From assembly GCF_009827315.1 (NCBI RefSeq), contig NZ_WTYF01000003.1:347501-411500 (forward strand): a stretch of 64,000 nt of DNA, written 5' to 3'. The translations under genes were made by a program, and so were the position numbers. The notes under the pieces are model-generated. The model made no database searches. It worked only from the letters and a program-made list of their open reading frames with translations, and was not told the DNA's origin. Positions 16,711-24,389 of the stretch are shown one piece after another; within the stretch, counting starts at the first letter, position 1, and each line of letters begins with the position of its first letter. Origin of the DNA: Qipengyuania gaetbuli. GTDB lineage: Bacteria > Pseudomonadota > Alphaproteobacteria > Sphingomonadales > Sphingomonadaceae.

Positions 16711-17478
16711 TTACTGGCCGAAACGGTAGAGGATTTGCGCACCGCCGCCGATGTCCGGGCTGCCATCGGCAAGGCCGGTGTAGGCATAGCCCTGCAGGCG
16801 CAGCGCATCGCTCAGCTTCTGGGTCAGCGAACCGGTAACCTCGCTCCGATTGGGGGCAGTGGGCAAGGATCCGTCGCGCCAGTCGTAATCGAGCCCCACG
16901 GTAGTATCGCCGAGCACGGCATAGGCGCCTGCTCCTGCCAGCCAGACGTCCTGCAAGGCGAATTCATCGCTGCTGCCGTTGAACCGGCGACCGCCGCGCA
17001 CGGCTGCGCTGACATTGCCGAAGACCTGCAGCAGCTCGCCCTGCAGCGTAATGTCGGTCGTGCCCGTTCCCAGCGCCTTTTCGGTCGATGCGGTGGGCAG
17101 CTTTACCTTGCCGGTCACGTCGAAGAAGGTGCTGTCGGACACGCCGAGAGAATAGGTCGCCGCCACGATCACATCGCCGAGGCCGGAGCGGGAAGAAATC
17201 TCGGCGGCGTTGTTGTTGCCGCGCACGCCGCCATCGCCGGGGATGACGTCGGCGGGGCCGGTCACGTCGAGATAGGGGATGGTCACGCGAATGTTGAAGT
17301 CGCCCGACTGGACCTTTGCCGTCACCGGAATGGCTAGGAAGTCGGTGTCGACGTCCTCGCCATAGTCGCCGGAAGAATAATCCACGCCGGCGGCGATCTG
17401 GACATAGTCCTGCGCGGCAACTGCCTGGGGTACTGCAAGTACGGTTAGCGCGAGCGGGCCCGCGATCATGCGTTTCAT
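16711..17478 (-). CDS. Outer-membrane beta-barrel-like protein of unknown function
   Basis: The 255-residue protein has a signal peptide (about 1-22, ending AVAAQD). It then shows alternating amphipathic strands rich in Gly, Asp, Thr and aromatic residues, ending in ILYRFGQ. It resembles the transporter/porin-like barrels annotated in sphingomonads (Asp-Tyr-rich start, GLGDVIVAATYSLG, GLDYDWRDG). The penultimate-aromatic C-terminal signal of many outer-membrane proteins is approximate here (F-G-Q). Substrate unknown. It may be cotranscribed with nothing: both sides carry hairpins. Confidence 0.65.
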   Translation of the reverse strand: MKRMIAGPLALTVLAVPQAVAAQDYVQIAAGVDYSSGDYGEDVDTDFLAIPVTAKVQSGDFNIRVTIPYLDVTGPADVIPGDGGVRGNNNAAEISSRSGLGDVIVAATYSLGVSDSTFFDVTGKVKLPTASTEKALGTGTTDITLQGELLQVFGNVSAAVRGGRRFNGSSDEFALQDVWLAGAGAYAVLGDTTVGLDYDWRDGSLPTAPNRSEVTGSLTQKLSDALRLQGYAYTGLADGSPDIGGGAQILYRFGQ

Positions 17479-17507
17479 GTCGTTGTCTCTGTTCAGGCGG
17501 ATCGAAA

Positions 17508-17541
17508 CCCGCCCCCGGCCTCCTGAACGACCGGGAGCGGG
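17508..17541 (-). terminator. Hairpin terminator candidate after PEKP-repeat gene
   Basis: CCCGCCCCCGG (17508-17518) pairs with CCGGGAGCGGG (17531-17541), an 11-bp stem with one G-T wobble. On the minus strand it is followed by TTTCGAT. It lies 16 bp past the end of the small secreted protein gene. Confidence 0.55.
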
Positions 17542-17556
17542 CCCTTTATCGGGCTG

Positions 17557-17982
17557 TCAGCCCCCGCGGCCAGGTCGCTCGGGGCGTTCCGGCTTTTCGG
17601 GCTTCTCGGGCTTTTCGGGACGTTCCGGCTTCTCCGGACGGTCTGCCTTGGCCACCCGCTCGGGCTTTTCGTGCGTCACGACCGCGCGCTCGCCGTCGGC
17701 CTTGGTAATCGTGTGGATATTGCCCGAGGGCGTCTCCACGGCCTGGGTAAAGCCGATCTCGACCGTTTCGAACGTGGGGTTCCCGTTTTCGTCGAGAACG
17801 GGATTACCTTCCTCGTCCAGCACTTCGCGTTGTTCGGTCAGTGCCTCGCGGGTGACGATGGCGCCATTGGGTTCCGCCGTTTCGGTTTCGGTTTCCGTGC
17901 CGCCCGCGTCCTGCGCGAAAGCAGGGGCGACGATGGCCATGGCCAGTGCGGTCGGCATTGCGACCAGATTCAGTTTTTTCAT
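17557..17982 (-). CDS. Small secreted protein with C-terminal Pro-Glu-Lys/Arg repeats
   Basis: ATG 17982 has GGAGG 7 bp upstream; the frame continues 2 codons to a TTG that is not needed. The 141-residue product has a signal peptide (about 1-23, ending APAFAQ) and an acidic Thr/Glu stretch. A middle part follows with EGNPVLDENGNPTFE, an internal near-repeat of (E/D)-x-G-N-P. The tail is composed of PEKPERPEKPEKPEKP-type repeats ending in RPGRGG. The tail is likely extended and charged, perhaps for binding the cell surface or a polyanion. No family recognised. Confidence 0.65.
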   Translation of the reverse strand: MKKLNLVAMPTALAMAIVAPAFAQDAGGTETETETAEPNGAIVTREALTEQREVLDEEGNPVLDENGNPTFETVEIGFTQAVETPSGNIHTITKADGERAVVTHEKPERVAKADRPEKPERPEKPEKPEKPERPERPGRGG

Positions 17983-18100
17983 TTGCAACCCTCCATCAAG
18001 CAGGAACGCACACCGAGTGCGTCCTGTCTGGGTGGGCGAACGAACTTAATTTCGCGCCAAGAGGCAAGGTTAGTCCGACAGGGCGAACGGCGTTTGCGCC

Positions 18101-18128
18101 CGACCGCAAAGCGGCGGGCCTGCGGTCG
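18101..18128. repeat. Inverted repeat between nitroreductase and PEKP-repeat gene
   Basis: CGACCGCA (18101-18108) and TGCGGTCG (18121-18128) form an 8-bp inverted repeat with a 12-nt GC-rich loop, 37 bp downstream of the nitroreductase stop. It could be a terminator stem, but no T-run follows on the minus strand. Confidence 0.35.
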
Positions 18129-18165
18129 TATCGATAGTTAAAACCAGCCTGCGGGCCTGCAGGAA

Positions 18166-18861
18166 TCAGTCTTCGAAACCCACGAAGCGCGCCGCCTCGC
18201 TCACCTCGCGGCGGGTAATCTTTACAGGGTTTGCGGGGAAGTCGGGATCGGGCCAGCCCATGGCGACCGCCTTCATGATCACCTGGTCGTCGGGGATGCT
18301 GGCATGTTCGCGCACGACCGGGCTTTGCATGATGCCCTGCGAATTGATCACGCAGCCGAGACCCCGGCTCCACGCGGCATTGACCAGCGCGGTGGTCACG
18401 GCGCCGCAGTCGAAAGCCGTGTCGTCGCTGTCCGAAAGCTCCTTGTCATAGGTCACGATGACGCAGACGGGGGCATCGAACTGTCGAAATCCGCGCAGCA
18501 CCCAGTCCTGTCGCTTCTCCTTGTCGTCGCGCTCGATGCCCATCGCCTCGAACAGCTGGATTGCGCAGCCGATCTGCCGTTCGCGGTGGACGCCTTCGAA
18601 CGGATGACCGCGGCGGAATTCACGGCTGTCGGGCACGCCGGCCAGGATGTTCTCGGTATTGCCCTTGCGAATGCGATCGAGCGGTTCGCCGGTAATGACG
18701 TGGAAGTGATAAGGCTGCGTATTCATCGAGGAGGGTGAGCGCATCGCCAGTTCGAGCACTTCCTCGATCAACGCACGCGGGACCGGTTTGTCGAGATATC
18801 CGCGGATCGAACGGCGGCCGTGCACCACCTCTGCGAAAGTCTGTTCCGGATTGCCGCTCAT
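18166..18861 (-). CDS. Nitroreductase family protein
   Basis: ATG 18861 has GGAGG 4 bp upstream. The 231-residue protein has the FMN-binding nitroreductase signature: RRSIRGYLDKPVP (about 16-28), MRSPSSMNTQPYHFHV (about 40-55) and GLGCVINSQG (about 165). It probably reduces nitro compounds, quinones or flavins with NAD(P)H. It lies downstream of the hemA/YdeI-like genes, with a 71-bp gap. The physiological substrate is unknown. Confidence 0.9.
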   Translation of the reverse strand: MSGNPEQTFAEVVHGRRSIRGYLDKPVPRALIEEVLELAMRSPSSMNTQPYHFHVITGEPLDRIRKGNTENILAGVPDSREFRRGHPFEGVHRERQIGCAIQLFEAMGIERDDKEKRQDWVLRGFRQFDAPVCVIVTYDKELSDSDDTAFDCGAVTTALVNAAWSRGLGCVINSQGIMQSPVVREHASIPDDQVIMKAVAMGWPDPDFPANPVKITRREVSEAARFVGFED

Positions 18862-18932
18862 GATTCCTCCTGCTCTCTCGGTCAGGAGTGCTAGCCCAAG
18901 CTTTGCCGGAGGCAAAATCCCTTACGGCACGG

Positions 18933-19154
18933 TCATGCATCGACCCACTTGCGCGCGGATTCGCGGCGGTGGGGGCACCCCGGCCAGCAGCAGGGGCGCT
19001 TCTTGCCGTCGAGCACTTCCTCGCGAAGGCGCGTGCGGCGCTTTTGCCTTGTGGCCTCCTGCTTGGCGGAGATGGTCCAGCAGATCCACTCGTTCCGCGC
19101 GAGCGGGGTCAGGGCCTGCCATTTGCCCGAAAGCGCTGCATCGCCATCGAGCAT
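18933..19154 (-). CDS. YdeI/OmpD-associated family protein, probably 5'-frameshifted
   Basis: The 73-residue frame from ATG 19154 carries the family core LTPLARNEWICWTISAKQEATRQKRR and the C-terminal RPCCWPGCPHR. Homologous residues continue upstream in frame (HPPELQAM) but have no start codon before a stop. A better ATG (19210, 5 bp after the hemA stop) is in another frame. A tandem GGGTG duplication (19171-19180) separates the two. Removing one copy gives one continuous 90-residue protein starting MAKAADPDFRHPPELQ. The gene is therefore probably broken, phase-variable or mis-assembled. Families of this type are loosely linked to antibiotic or bacteriocin protection. Confidence 0.65.
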   Translation of the reverse strand: MLDGDAALSGKWQALTPLARNEWICWTISAKQEATRQKRRTRLREEVLDGKKRPCCWPGCPHRRESARKWVDA

Positions 19155-19170
19155 GGCCTGGAGCTCGGGA

Positions 19171-19180
19171 GGGTGGGGTG
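19171..19180. repeat. 5-bp tandem duplication (GGGTG x2) causing frameshift
   Basis: Two adjacent copies of GGGTG interrupt the YdeI-like gene. Loss of one copy restores a single frame joining ATG 19210 to the conserved downstream coding sequence. Confidence 0.6.
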
Positions 19181-19214
19181 GCGAAAGTCCGGATCGGCAG
19201 CTTTCGCCATCGGA

Positions 19215-20435
19215 TCACGCGGCCTTACGCAGTTCCAGTTCCATGCGGTCCCAGATTTCGACCAGCGCGCCCACCAGCTCGTCCATCATGGCTTCGGTAT
19301 GGGCAGGGCCGGGCGTGAAGCGCAAACGTTCCGTACCGCGCGGGACGGTGGGGAAGTTGATCGGCTGCACATAGACGCCGTATTCGGCGAGCAGGATGTC
19401 GCTGATCTTCTTGGCGCGCACCGGATCGCCCACCATCAGCGGGACGATGTGGGTGACGCTGTCCATGACCGGCAGGCCGGCCTCGCGCATCTTCGCTTTC
19501 AGATAGGCTGCGGCAGCCTGCTGGGCGTCGCGCTCGACGCTCGATCCTTTGAGGTGGCGAACGGCGGCCAGCACGCCTGCGACCAGCACGGGGCTGAGCG
19601 AGGTCGTGAAGATGAAGCCGGGCGCATAGGAACGGATGCAGTCGATCACGCGCGTATCGGCAGCGATATAGCCGCCCATCACGCCGAATGCCTTGCCCAG
19701 CGTGCCTTCGATGATGTCTACACGGTGCGCCGCTTCGTCGCGTTCGGTAATGCCGCCGCCGCGTGCGCCGTACATGCCGACCGCGTGGACTTCGTCGATG
19801 TAGGTCAGCGCGTTGTACTTTTCAGCGAGGTCGCAGATCGCGTGGATCGGGGCCACGTCGCCGTCCATCGAATAAACGCTTTCGAAGGCGATCAGCTTGG
19901 GCGTGTCGGGATGTTCCGCCTCGAGCAGTTCCTCGAGGTGGGCGAGGTCGTTGTGGCGGAAGACGCGCTTCTCGCAGCCCGAATTGCGGATGCCGGCGAT
20001 CATGCTGGCGTGGTTCAACTCGTCGGAAAAGATCACGCAGCCGGGCAGCAGCTTGGCAAGCGTCGACAGCGTCGCGTCGTTGGAGACGTAGCCGCTGGTG
20101 AAGAGCAGGGCACCATCCTTGCCGTGCAGATCGGCCAGTTCGCGTTCCAGCTGGATGTGAAGGTGCGTGTTGCCGCCGATATTGCGGGTGCCGCCCGAAC
20201 CTGCGCCCACGTCGTGCAGCGCCTCTTCCATCGCCTCGATCACCTTGGGGTGCTGGCCCATGGCGAGATAGTCGTTCGAACACCACACGGTGATCGGCTT
20301 GGGACCGTTGTGACCGTGGAAGCAACGCGCGTTGGGGAAGGCCCCCTTGTTGCGCAGGATGTCGATGAACACGCGGTAGCGGCCTTCCGAATGAAGGCGG
20401 TCGATCGCTTCGTCGAAGATCTGGTCGTAATTCAC
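19215..20435 (-). CDS. hemA: 5-aminolevulinate synthase
   Basis: The 406-residue PLP enzyme condenses glycine and succinyl-CoA to 5-aminolevulinate, the first step of the alphaproteobacterial (C4) heme and bacteriochlorophyll route. Visible family blocks are the glycine-rich [13 protein letters not shown] (about 77-89), the [11 protein letters not shown] block and the PLP Lys K248 in [14 protein letters not shown]. Length matches the family. The start is GTG (20435) without a strong Shine-Dalgarno sequence. An inverted repeat at 20522-20538 lies upstream and may be regulatory. Confidence 0.97.
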   Translation of the reverse strand: MNYDQIFDEAIDRLHSEGRYRVFIDILRNKGAFPNARCFHGHNGPKPITVWCSNDYLAMGQHPKVIEAMEEALHDVGAGSGGTRNIGGNTHLHIQLERELADLHGKDGALLFTSGYVSNDATLSTLAKLLPGCVIFSDELNHASMIAGIRNSGCEKRVFRHNDLAHLEELLEAEHPDTPKLIAFESVYSMDGDVAPIHAICDLAEKYNALTYIDEVHAVGMYGARGGGITERDEAAHRVDIIEGTLGKAFGVMGGYIAADTRVIDCIRSYAPGFIFTTSLSPVLVAGVLAAVRHLKGSSVERDAQQAAAAYLKAKMREAGLPVMDSVTHIVPLMVGDPVRAKKISDILLAEYGVYVQPINFPTVPRGTERLRFTPGPAHTEAMMDELVGALVEIWDRMELELRKAA

Positions 20436-20521
20436 GCGGCAAGGGGCCCGTCAGCGCCGCCACGGCGGCCATACATGGGCCGTCACATAAGCGAACGGGG
20501 CGGCTTTCGCCACCGCGATCT

Positions 20522-20538
20522 TTGCGAACGATTCGCAA
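20522..20538. promoter_or_regulatory. 17-bp perfect palindrome between murI and hemA
   Basis: TTGCGAA-CGA-TTCGCAA is a perfect inverted repeat starting 3 bp after the murI stop and 87 bp before the hemA start. No T-run follows, so an operator for hemA is as likely as a murI terminator. The binding factor is unknown. Confidence 0.4.
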
Positions 20539-20541
20539 GGA

Positions 20542-21336
20542 TTAGAAGCGTTCGAGGCGCTCGATACCGTGCTGGGCGAAGGTGGAGGCGAGCCGCTCGA
20601 AATCGGCCAGATCGCCGGTGGTCACGGCAAGGCCCGGCTCGGCGCGGGTGAAGGGCTGCCCTTCGACGAGATGCGCGATCCGGCGCGCGATACCTGCGGC
20701 GCCGTGGACGAAGGTCACGTCCTGCCCGAACGCCTCGCGCAGTTCCGGCTCCAGAAGCGGGAAGTGGGTGCAGGCGAGTACCACCGTGTCCATGTTCTCG
20801 CCGCCCGGCTGGAGGACGAGGCCGGACGCGGCGCGCGCGACATCGTCCACGCTGATCGTCTCGCCGCGAAGCTTCGCCTCGCCCAGCGCCACGAGGTCGT
20901 TCGCGCCGTAGCGCAGCAGCACCTTGTCGCTGGCAAATTCCCGCTCGAGATCGTCGACATAGCGCTGGCGCACAGTCGCTTGCGTGCCGAGCAGGCCGAT
21001 CGTGCCGGTCTTCGTAACCGCTGCGGCGGGCTTGATCGCGGGAACGGTGCCGACGATGGGCGTTTCCAGCACCTCGCGGACCATGCCGAGCGCAATCGTG
21101 CTGGCGGTGTTGCAGGCGATGCAGATGAGGCGCGGCTGGTAGCGTTCCGCCATGCGCCCCAGAAGCCCGGCGACCCGCGCGGCGACCTCCGCCTCGCTTT
21201 TCGCGCCATAGGGCAGGCCGGCCATGTCGGCGGCGTAGATGACCGGCGCATCGGGCAGCAGCTTGCGCATTTCGGCAAGGACGGTGAGCCCGCCTACGCC
21301 GGAATCGAACAGCAGGATCGGGGAAGAAGCGTCCAA
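20542..21336 (-). CDS. murI: Glutamate racemase
   Basis: The start is TTG at 21336, with AGGGGA 9 bp upstream; the frame is open much further upstream only because it runs antisense to plsY. The 264-residue enzyme interconverts L- and D-glutamate for peptidoglycan. The two catalytic Cys are in IACNTAST (C75) and LACTHFPLL (C189), and the N-terminus LLFDSGVGGLTVL is the family signature. It is divergent from plsY, with about 114 bp between starts. Confidence 0.95.
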   Translation of the reverse strand: MDASSPILLFDSGVGGLTVLAEMRKLLPDAPVIYAADMAGLPYGAKSEAEVAARVAGLLGRMAERYQPRLICIACNTASTIALGMVREVLETPIVGTVPAIKPAAAVTKTGTIGLLGTQATVRQRYVDDLEREFASDKVLLRYGANDLVALGEAKLRGETISVDDVARAASGLVLQPGGENMDTVVLACTHFPLLEPELREAFGQDVTFVHGAAGIARRIAHLVEGQPFTRAEPGLAVTTGDLADFERLASTFAQHGIERLERF

Positions 21337-21450
21337 AATCGATAGTCCCCTGGCCCCGGCGCTTGTCGAAGGGGCGCGTTTCACATTAGGGCGGTAGAGG
21401 TAGAGGGGCGCAGGCTGCAAGCCAAGTCCCGACAGTCGCGGGGAAAAGCA

Positions 21451-22050
21451 GTGCCGACCGAACTCACCATCAATGTCCTCTGGGCCGCCCTGTTGGGCTA
21501 CGGCTTCGGTTCCATCCCCTTCGGCCTGATCCTGGCCAAGCTGGCGGGCAAGGGCGATATCCGGACCATCGGCAGCGGCAATATCGGCGCCACGAACGTC
21601 CTGCGCACCGGCAGCAAGGGGCTGGCTGCGGCAACGCTGCTGCTCGACCTCGCCAAGGGTTTCGTCCCCGTCTGGCTGGCGGGAATGTGGTTCTGGCAGG
21701 ACATGGGCTGGACCGCGCTGTTCGCGGTGATCGGCCATGCCTTTCCCGTCTGGCTGGGCTTCAAGGGCGGCAAGGGCGTGGCGACCAACGCGGGCGTCAG
21801 CTTCGCGCTCGCCTGGCCGATCGGGCTGGCCTACGCCGTGGTCTGGATCGGCATGCTTGCGATCACTCGCATCAGCTCGCTTGCCGGGATGAGCGCGGTG
21901 GTCGCCGCTGCCGTCGCCGCCTTTGCGCTCGGCGTTCCCACCTTCGCCAAGGTGCTGGCGGTGATCGCCGTGCTGGTCATCTGGCTGCATCGCGAGAACA
22001 TCCGGCGCCTCGTCGCAGGGACCGAGCCCAAGGTCGGCTCCAAGGGGTGA
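21451..22050 (+). CDS. plsY: Glycerol-3-phosphate acyltransferase (PlsY)
   Basis: The 199-residue integral membrane enzyme transfers acyl from acyl-phosphate to glycerol-3-phosphate, opening phospholipid synthesis. PlsY motifs are clear: GSIPFGLILAK (about 20-30), GSGNIGATNVLR (about 42-53), a VIGHAFPVWLGFKGGKGVAT block (about 94-112) and at least five hydrophobic segments. The start is GTG. The stop overlaps the dprA start (GTGA), so the two are translationally coupled. Confidence 0.96.
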   Translation: MPTELTINVLWAALLGYGFGSIPFGLILAKLAGKGDIRTIGSGNIGATNVLRTGSKGLAAATLLLDLAKGFVPVWLAGMWFWQDMGWTALFAVIGHAFPVWLGFKGGKGVATNAGVSFALAWPIGLAYAVVWIGMLAITRISSLAGMSAVVAAAVAAFALGVPTFAKVLAVIAVLVIWLHRENIRRLVAGTEPKVGSKG

Positions 22051-23162
22051 ACGAACTCGCCCGGCCGCCAGCGGCATCGCTCACGCAGGAAGAGGCTTTC
22101 GCGCGCATCCGGCTGCTGCGCTCGCCCAATATCGGTCCGGTCAGTTATGCCATGTTGCTGGCGCGGTTCGGCACGGCCGTCGCCGCGCTCGATGCCCTGC
22201 CGGACCTCGGCAAGCGCGGGGGGCGCCAGTACCGCGCCGCGCCCGCAGACCGGATCGAGCGCGAGGTCGATGCCGTCAGGCGGGCAGGGGCCAAGTACCT
22301 CTTCCACGACCAGCCCGATTTTCCTGCGCTGCTGGCCGAGGTGGACGGTGCGCCGCCGATCCTGACCTATCGCGGCGACCTGTCGCTGGCCTCTGCACCC
22401 TGCGTTGCCCTGGTCGGCGCGCGCAACGCCAGCGCGGCTGCGGTGAAGCTGGCCCGCGAATTCGGGAAGGGCCTTGCCGAGGCAGGCTTCACCGTTGTTT
22501 CCGGCCTTGCCCGGGGCATAGACGGCGCGGCGCACGAGGGAGCCTTCCCGCGCACCATCGGGGTCATCGCCAGCGGTATCGACATCGCCTATCCGCCGCA
22601 GCACGAGGCCTTGCAGGAGCGGATCGCGAGCGAGGGCCTGCTGATCGCGGAACAGCCCCCCGGCACCGAACCGCGCGGCAGCCACTTCCCCAGCCGCAAC
22701 CGCATCATTGCAGGGTTGGCCAGCGGCACGCTAGTGGTCGAGGCGGCGGTCAAGTCCGGCAGCCTGATCACGGCGCGGCTGGCGGGCGAGGCGGGGCGCG
22801 AGGTCATGGCAATCCCCGGCTCCCCGCTCGAAGCGCGCAGCCACGGCTGCAATCACCTGATCCGCGAAGGCGCGGTGCTGGTGCAGTCGCCAGAGGACGT
22901 GGTGGAACTGCTCACGGGCTTCGACGGCACCCCGCGCTCGACCTTCCGCGAGCCGGTGTCGCAATTCGATTTCGAACCGGGCGAAATGGCCGAGGCGCAG
23001 CCGGCAGACATCGCCGCGCTGCTGACGACCGCGCCGGTCGCTATCGATGAACTCATCCGCCAGTCAGGCGAAAGTGCGGCGGCAGTGCAATTGGCGCTGT
23101 TGGAACTGGAGATTGCCGGTCGGCTGGAGCGGCATGCGGCAGGCCGGGTGAGTTTGGCCTGA
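22047..23162 (+). CDS. dprA: DNA processing protein DprA
   Basis: The start is GTG 22047, overlapping the plsY stop by 4 bp with AAGGG just upstream. The 371-residue protein has an N-terminal SAM-like region and the Rossmann-like DprA core (VALVGARNASAAAVKLA, VVSGLARGIDGAAHEGA, PGTEPRGSHFPSRNRII, SGSLITARLAGEAGREVMAIPGS). A C-terminal winged helix follows (about 310-371). DprA loads RecA on incoming single-stranded DNA during natural transformation. In related genomes topA usually follows directly. Here about 1.2 kb with two extra genes intervenes. Confidence 0.95.
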   Translation: MNELARPPAASLTQEEAFARIRLLRSPNIGPVSYAMLLARFGTAVAALDALPDLGKRGGRQYRAAPADRIEREVDAVRRAGAKYLFHDQPDFPALLAEVDGAPPILTYRGDLSLASAPCVALVGARNASAAAVKLAREFGKGLAEAGFTVVSGLARGIDGAAHEGAFPRTIGVIASGIDIAYPPQHEALQERIASEGLLIAEQPPGTEPRGSHFPSRNRIIAGLASGTLVVEAAVKSGSLITARLAGEAGREVMAIPGSPLEARSHGCNHLIREGAVLVQSPEDVVELLTGFDGTPRSTFREPVSQFDFEPGEMAEAQPADIAALLTTAPVAIDELIRQSGESAAAVQLALLELEIAGRLERHAAGRVSLA

Positions 23163-23180
23163 CGTCAGCAATTGGGGTGG

Positions 23181-23561
23181 CTAGCTGCCGTTCGGTTCCA
23201 GCCGCCAATTCTTTGGTAAATCGGCGAAATAACCCCATGATTGCCAGGAATTTTCGCTGCCAGATGGTCGGCTCGACAACCGCCACTCTGGCGGGTCGGG
23301 AAAGCCATGCCACGCCAGCTGCATCAGCAACAGGTCTTCGCCATTTTCCGTGGCATAATACTCGACATCGTATCCTGTCAGCTTTTCTCTTTCGATACCA
23401 AACACCGACGATCCAGCTTGTCTTATCGATGCCCAGCGAATGGGCTTTGTCGCTCTTTCTAGAAAACCGGCGAGTTGGGCGTCCGCTATTTCGTCGGAAG
23501 CGTCCCATGGGTCAGCTTCCCAATCGTTTGCAGCGGAATTCATACGGTCGTCTTGCGACAT
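23181..23561 (-). CDS. Hypothetical acidic Trp-rich protein
   Basis: ATG 23561 has AGGAGG 5 bp upstream. The 126-residue product has no signal peptide or membrane segment. It is acidic at the N-terminus (DWEADPWDASDEIADAQLAG) and Trp-rich throughout (about eight Trp), with a beta-rich middle (YDVEYYATENGEDLLLMQLAW). I do not recognise the family. Local GC is clearly lower than in the flanking dprA and topA genes, which suggests acquisition by transfer. Confidence 0.6.
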   Translation of the reverse strand: MSQDDRMNSAANDWEADPWDASDEIADAQLAGFLERATKPIRWASIRQAGSSVFGIEREKLTGYDVEYYATENGEDLLLMQLAWHGFPDPPEWRLSSRPSGSENSWQSWGYFADLPKNWRLEPNGS

Positions 23562-23598
23562 TCATGCCTCCTGTCTGACACTAATTCGCCACTCGAAC

Positions 23599-23621
23599 GT
23601 CCGCAATCGGGTCGTTAGCTG
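23599..23621. repeat. 23-bp direct repeat, left copy
   Basis: The sequence GTCCGCAATCGGGTCGTTAGC plus two further bases recurs at 24263-24285 with one mismatch (T to A at the ninth base), same orientation. The pair brackets the lipoprotein gene. Confidence 0.6.
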
Positions 23622-23686
23622 ACTGTCGGCTCCTGTCACATCGATAACTCGGAAAATCCTTCATGAACTGGGGTGGGAATCTGCCG

Positions 23687-24235
23687 TCAGAGTTCAACCG
23701 ATCCAGCTAACACCTTTGTGCGATCCACTTGTGGGAATACCCCTATTGCCTCTGCAATTATTCGACGCCCTTCAACGGTCTCGGGCGTTTCGCATTGGGG
23801 ATCGAGCACGGTCAAAGCGGACTTTTCGCCACTTTCAAATCCCACGTAGTATTCGATAGCAGGATGAAGCCGTTCGGGGCATCCGGGCATGGAAGTAAAG
23901 AGGTCTTGTGCGTTGTCGGAACGAAGACGCGCTAAACTTCGACGTAATCGATTGGCGGTAATGGGGAGAAGCTTGCCGTCAGCGCGACTGAGAGTTTCTG
24001 GTGGGGTTTCGTTCCGGTATCCGATGATCTCAATCTGGTAGGAGTTGTCGGGGTGAATTAAGACATTGAGGGTCCTTGAGGGAGACTCCTCGCTTTCCAC
24101 CTCGAAGTTCCAACCGAAGCCTACATCGGCCTGAGCGAGCCGCTCATCGCTCCAGACTTCCTCGCCTAGCAAGTTTTGGTCAGAGCATCCGGCCGCGCCA
24201 AGAGCGAGAATCGCAAGGAAAAAAGCGGGTCGCAT
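23687..24235 (-). CDS. Hypothetical lipoprotein
   Basis: I chose ATG 24235, which gives 182 residues starting MRPAFFLAILALGAAGC, a type II signal peptide with lipobox GAAGC. An upstream in-frame ATG at 24289 would include part of a direct repeat and no signal. The mature part has an acidic beta-rich N-terminal region and DNSYQIEIIGYRNETPPETLSR in the middle. Two Cys (PGCPERL and PQCETPE) may form a disulfide. Family unknown. The gene is flanked by 23-bp direct repeats and is lower in GC than its neighbours. Confidence 0.6.
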   Translation of the reverse strand: MRPAFFLAILALGAAGCSDQNLLGEEVWSDERLAQADVGFGWNFEVESEESPSRTLNVLIHPDNSYQIEIIGYRNETPPETLSRADGKLLPITANRLRRSLARLRSDNAQDLFTSMPGCPERLHPAIEYYVGFESGEKSALTVLDPQCETPETVEGRRIIAEAIGVFPQVDRTKVLAGSVEL

Positions 24236-24262
24236 CGGTCTCAGGATAGTGAAATCCTGAAT

Positions 24263-24285
24263 GTCCGCAAACGGGTCGTTAGCTG
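24263..24285. repeat. 23-bp direct repeat, right copy
   Basis: Same orientation and 22 of 23 bases identical to 23599-23621. The two copies are 664 bp apart and enclose one gene. Confidence 0.6.
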
Positions 24286-24344
24286 CCATGCGCTCTCACC
24301 CATTCGAAACCCGCTTGACGCCTTCCGAACCCGGCCCCCATTTT

Positions 24345-24370
24345 CGCGCGTATACGCATACGTACACGTA
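24345..24370. promoter_or_regulatory. 26-bp perfect pyrimidine-purine alternation (Z-DNA candidate) upstream of topA
   Basis: Every base from 24345 to 24370 alternates pyrimidine-purine, starting CGCGCG and ending CACGTA, with CG, TA and CA steps. It ends 19 bp before the topA ATG. Such tracts can flip to left-handed Z-DNA under negative supercoiling. TATACG at 24351-24356 inside the tract resembles a -10 element, and TTGACG lies upstream at 24315. The structural role is inferred. Confidence 0.55.
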
Positions 24371-24389
24371 AGGGACCGAATTTACCCCC

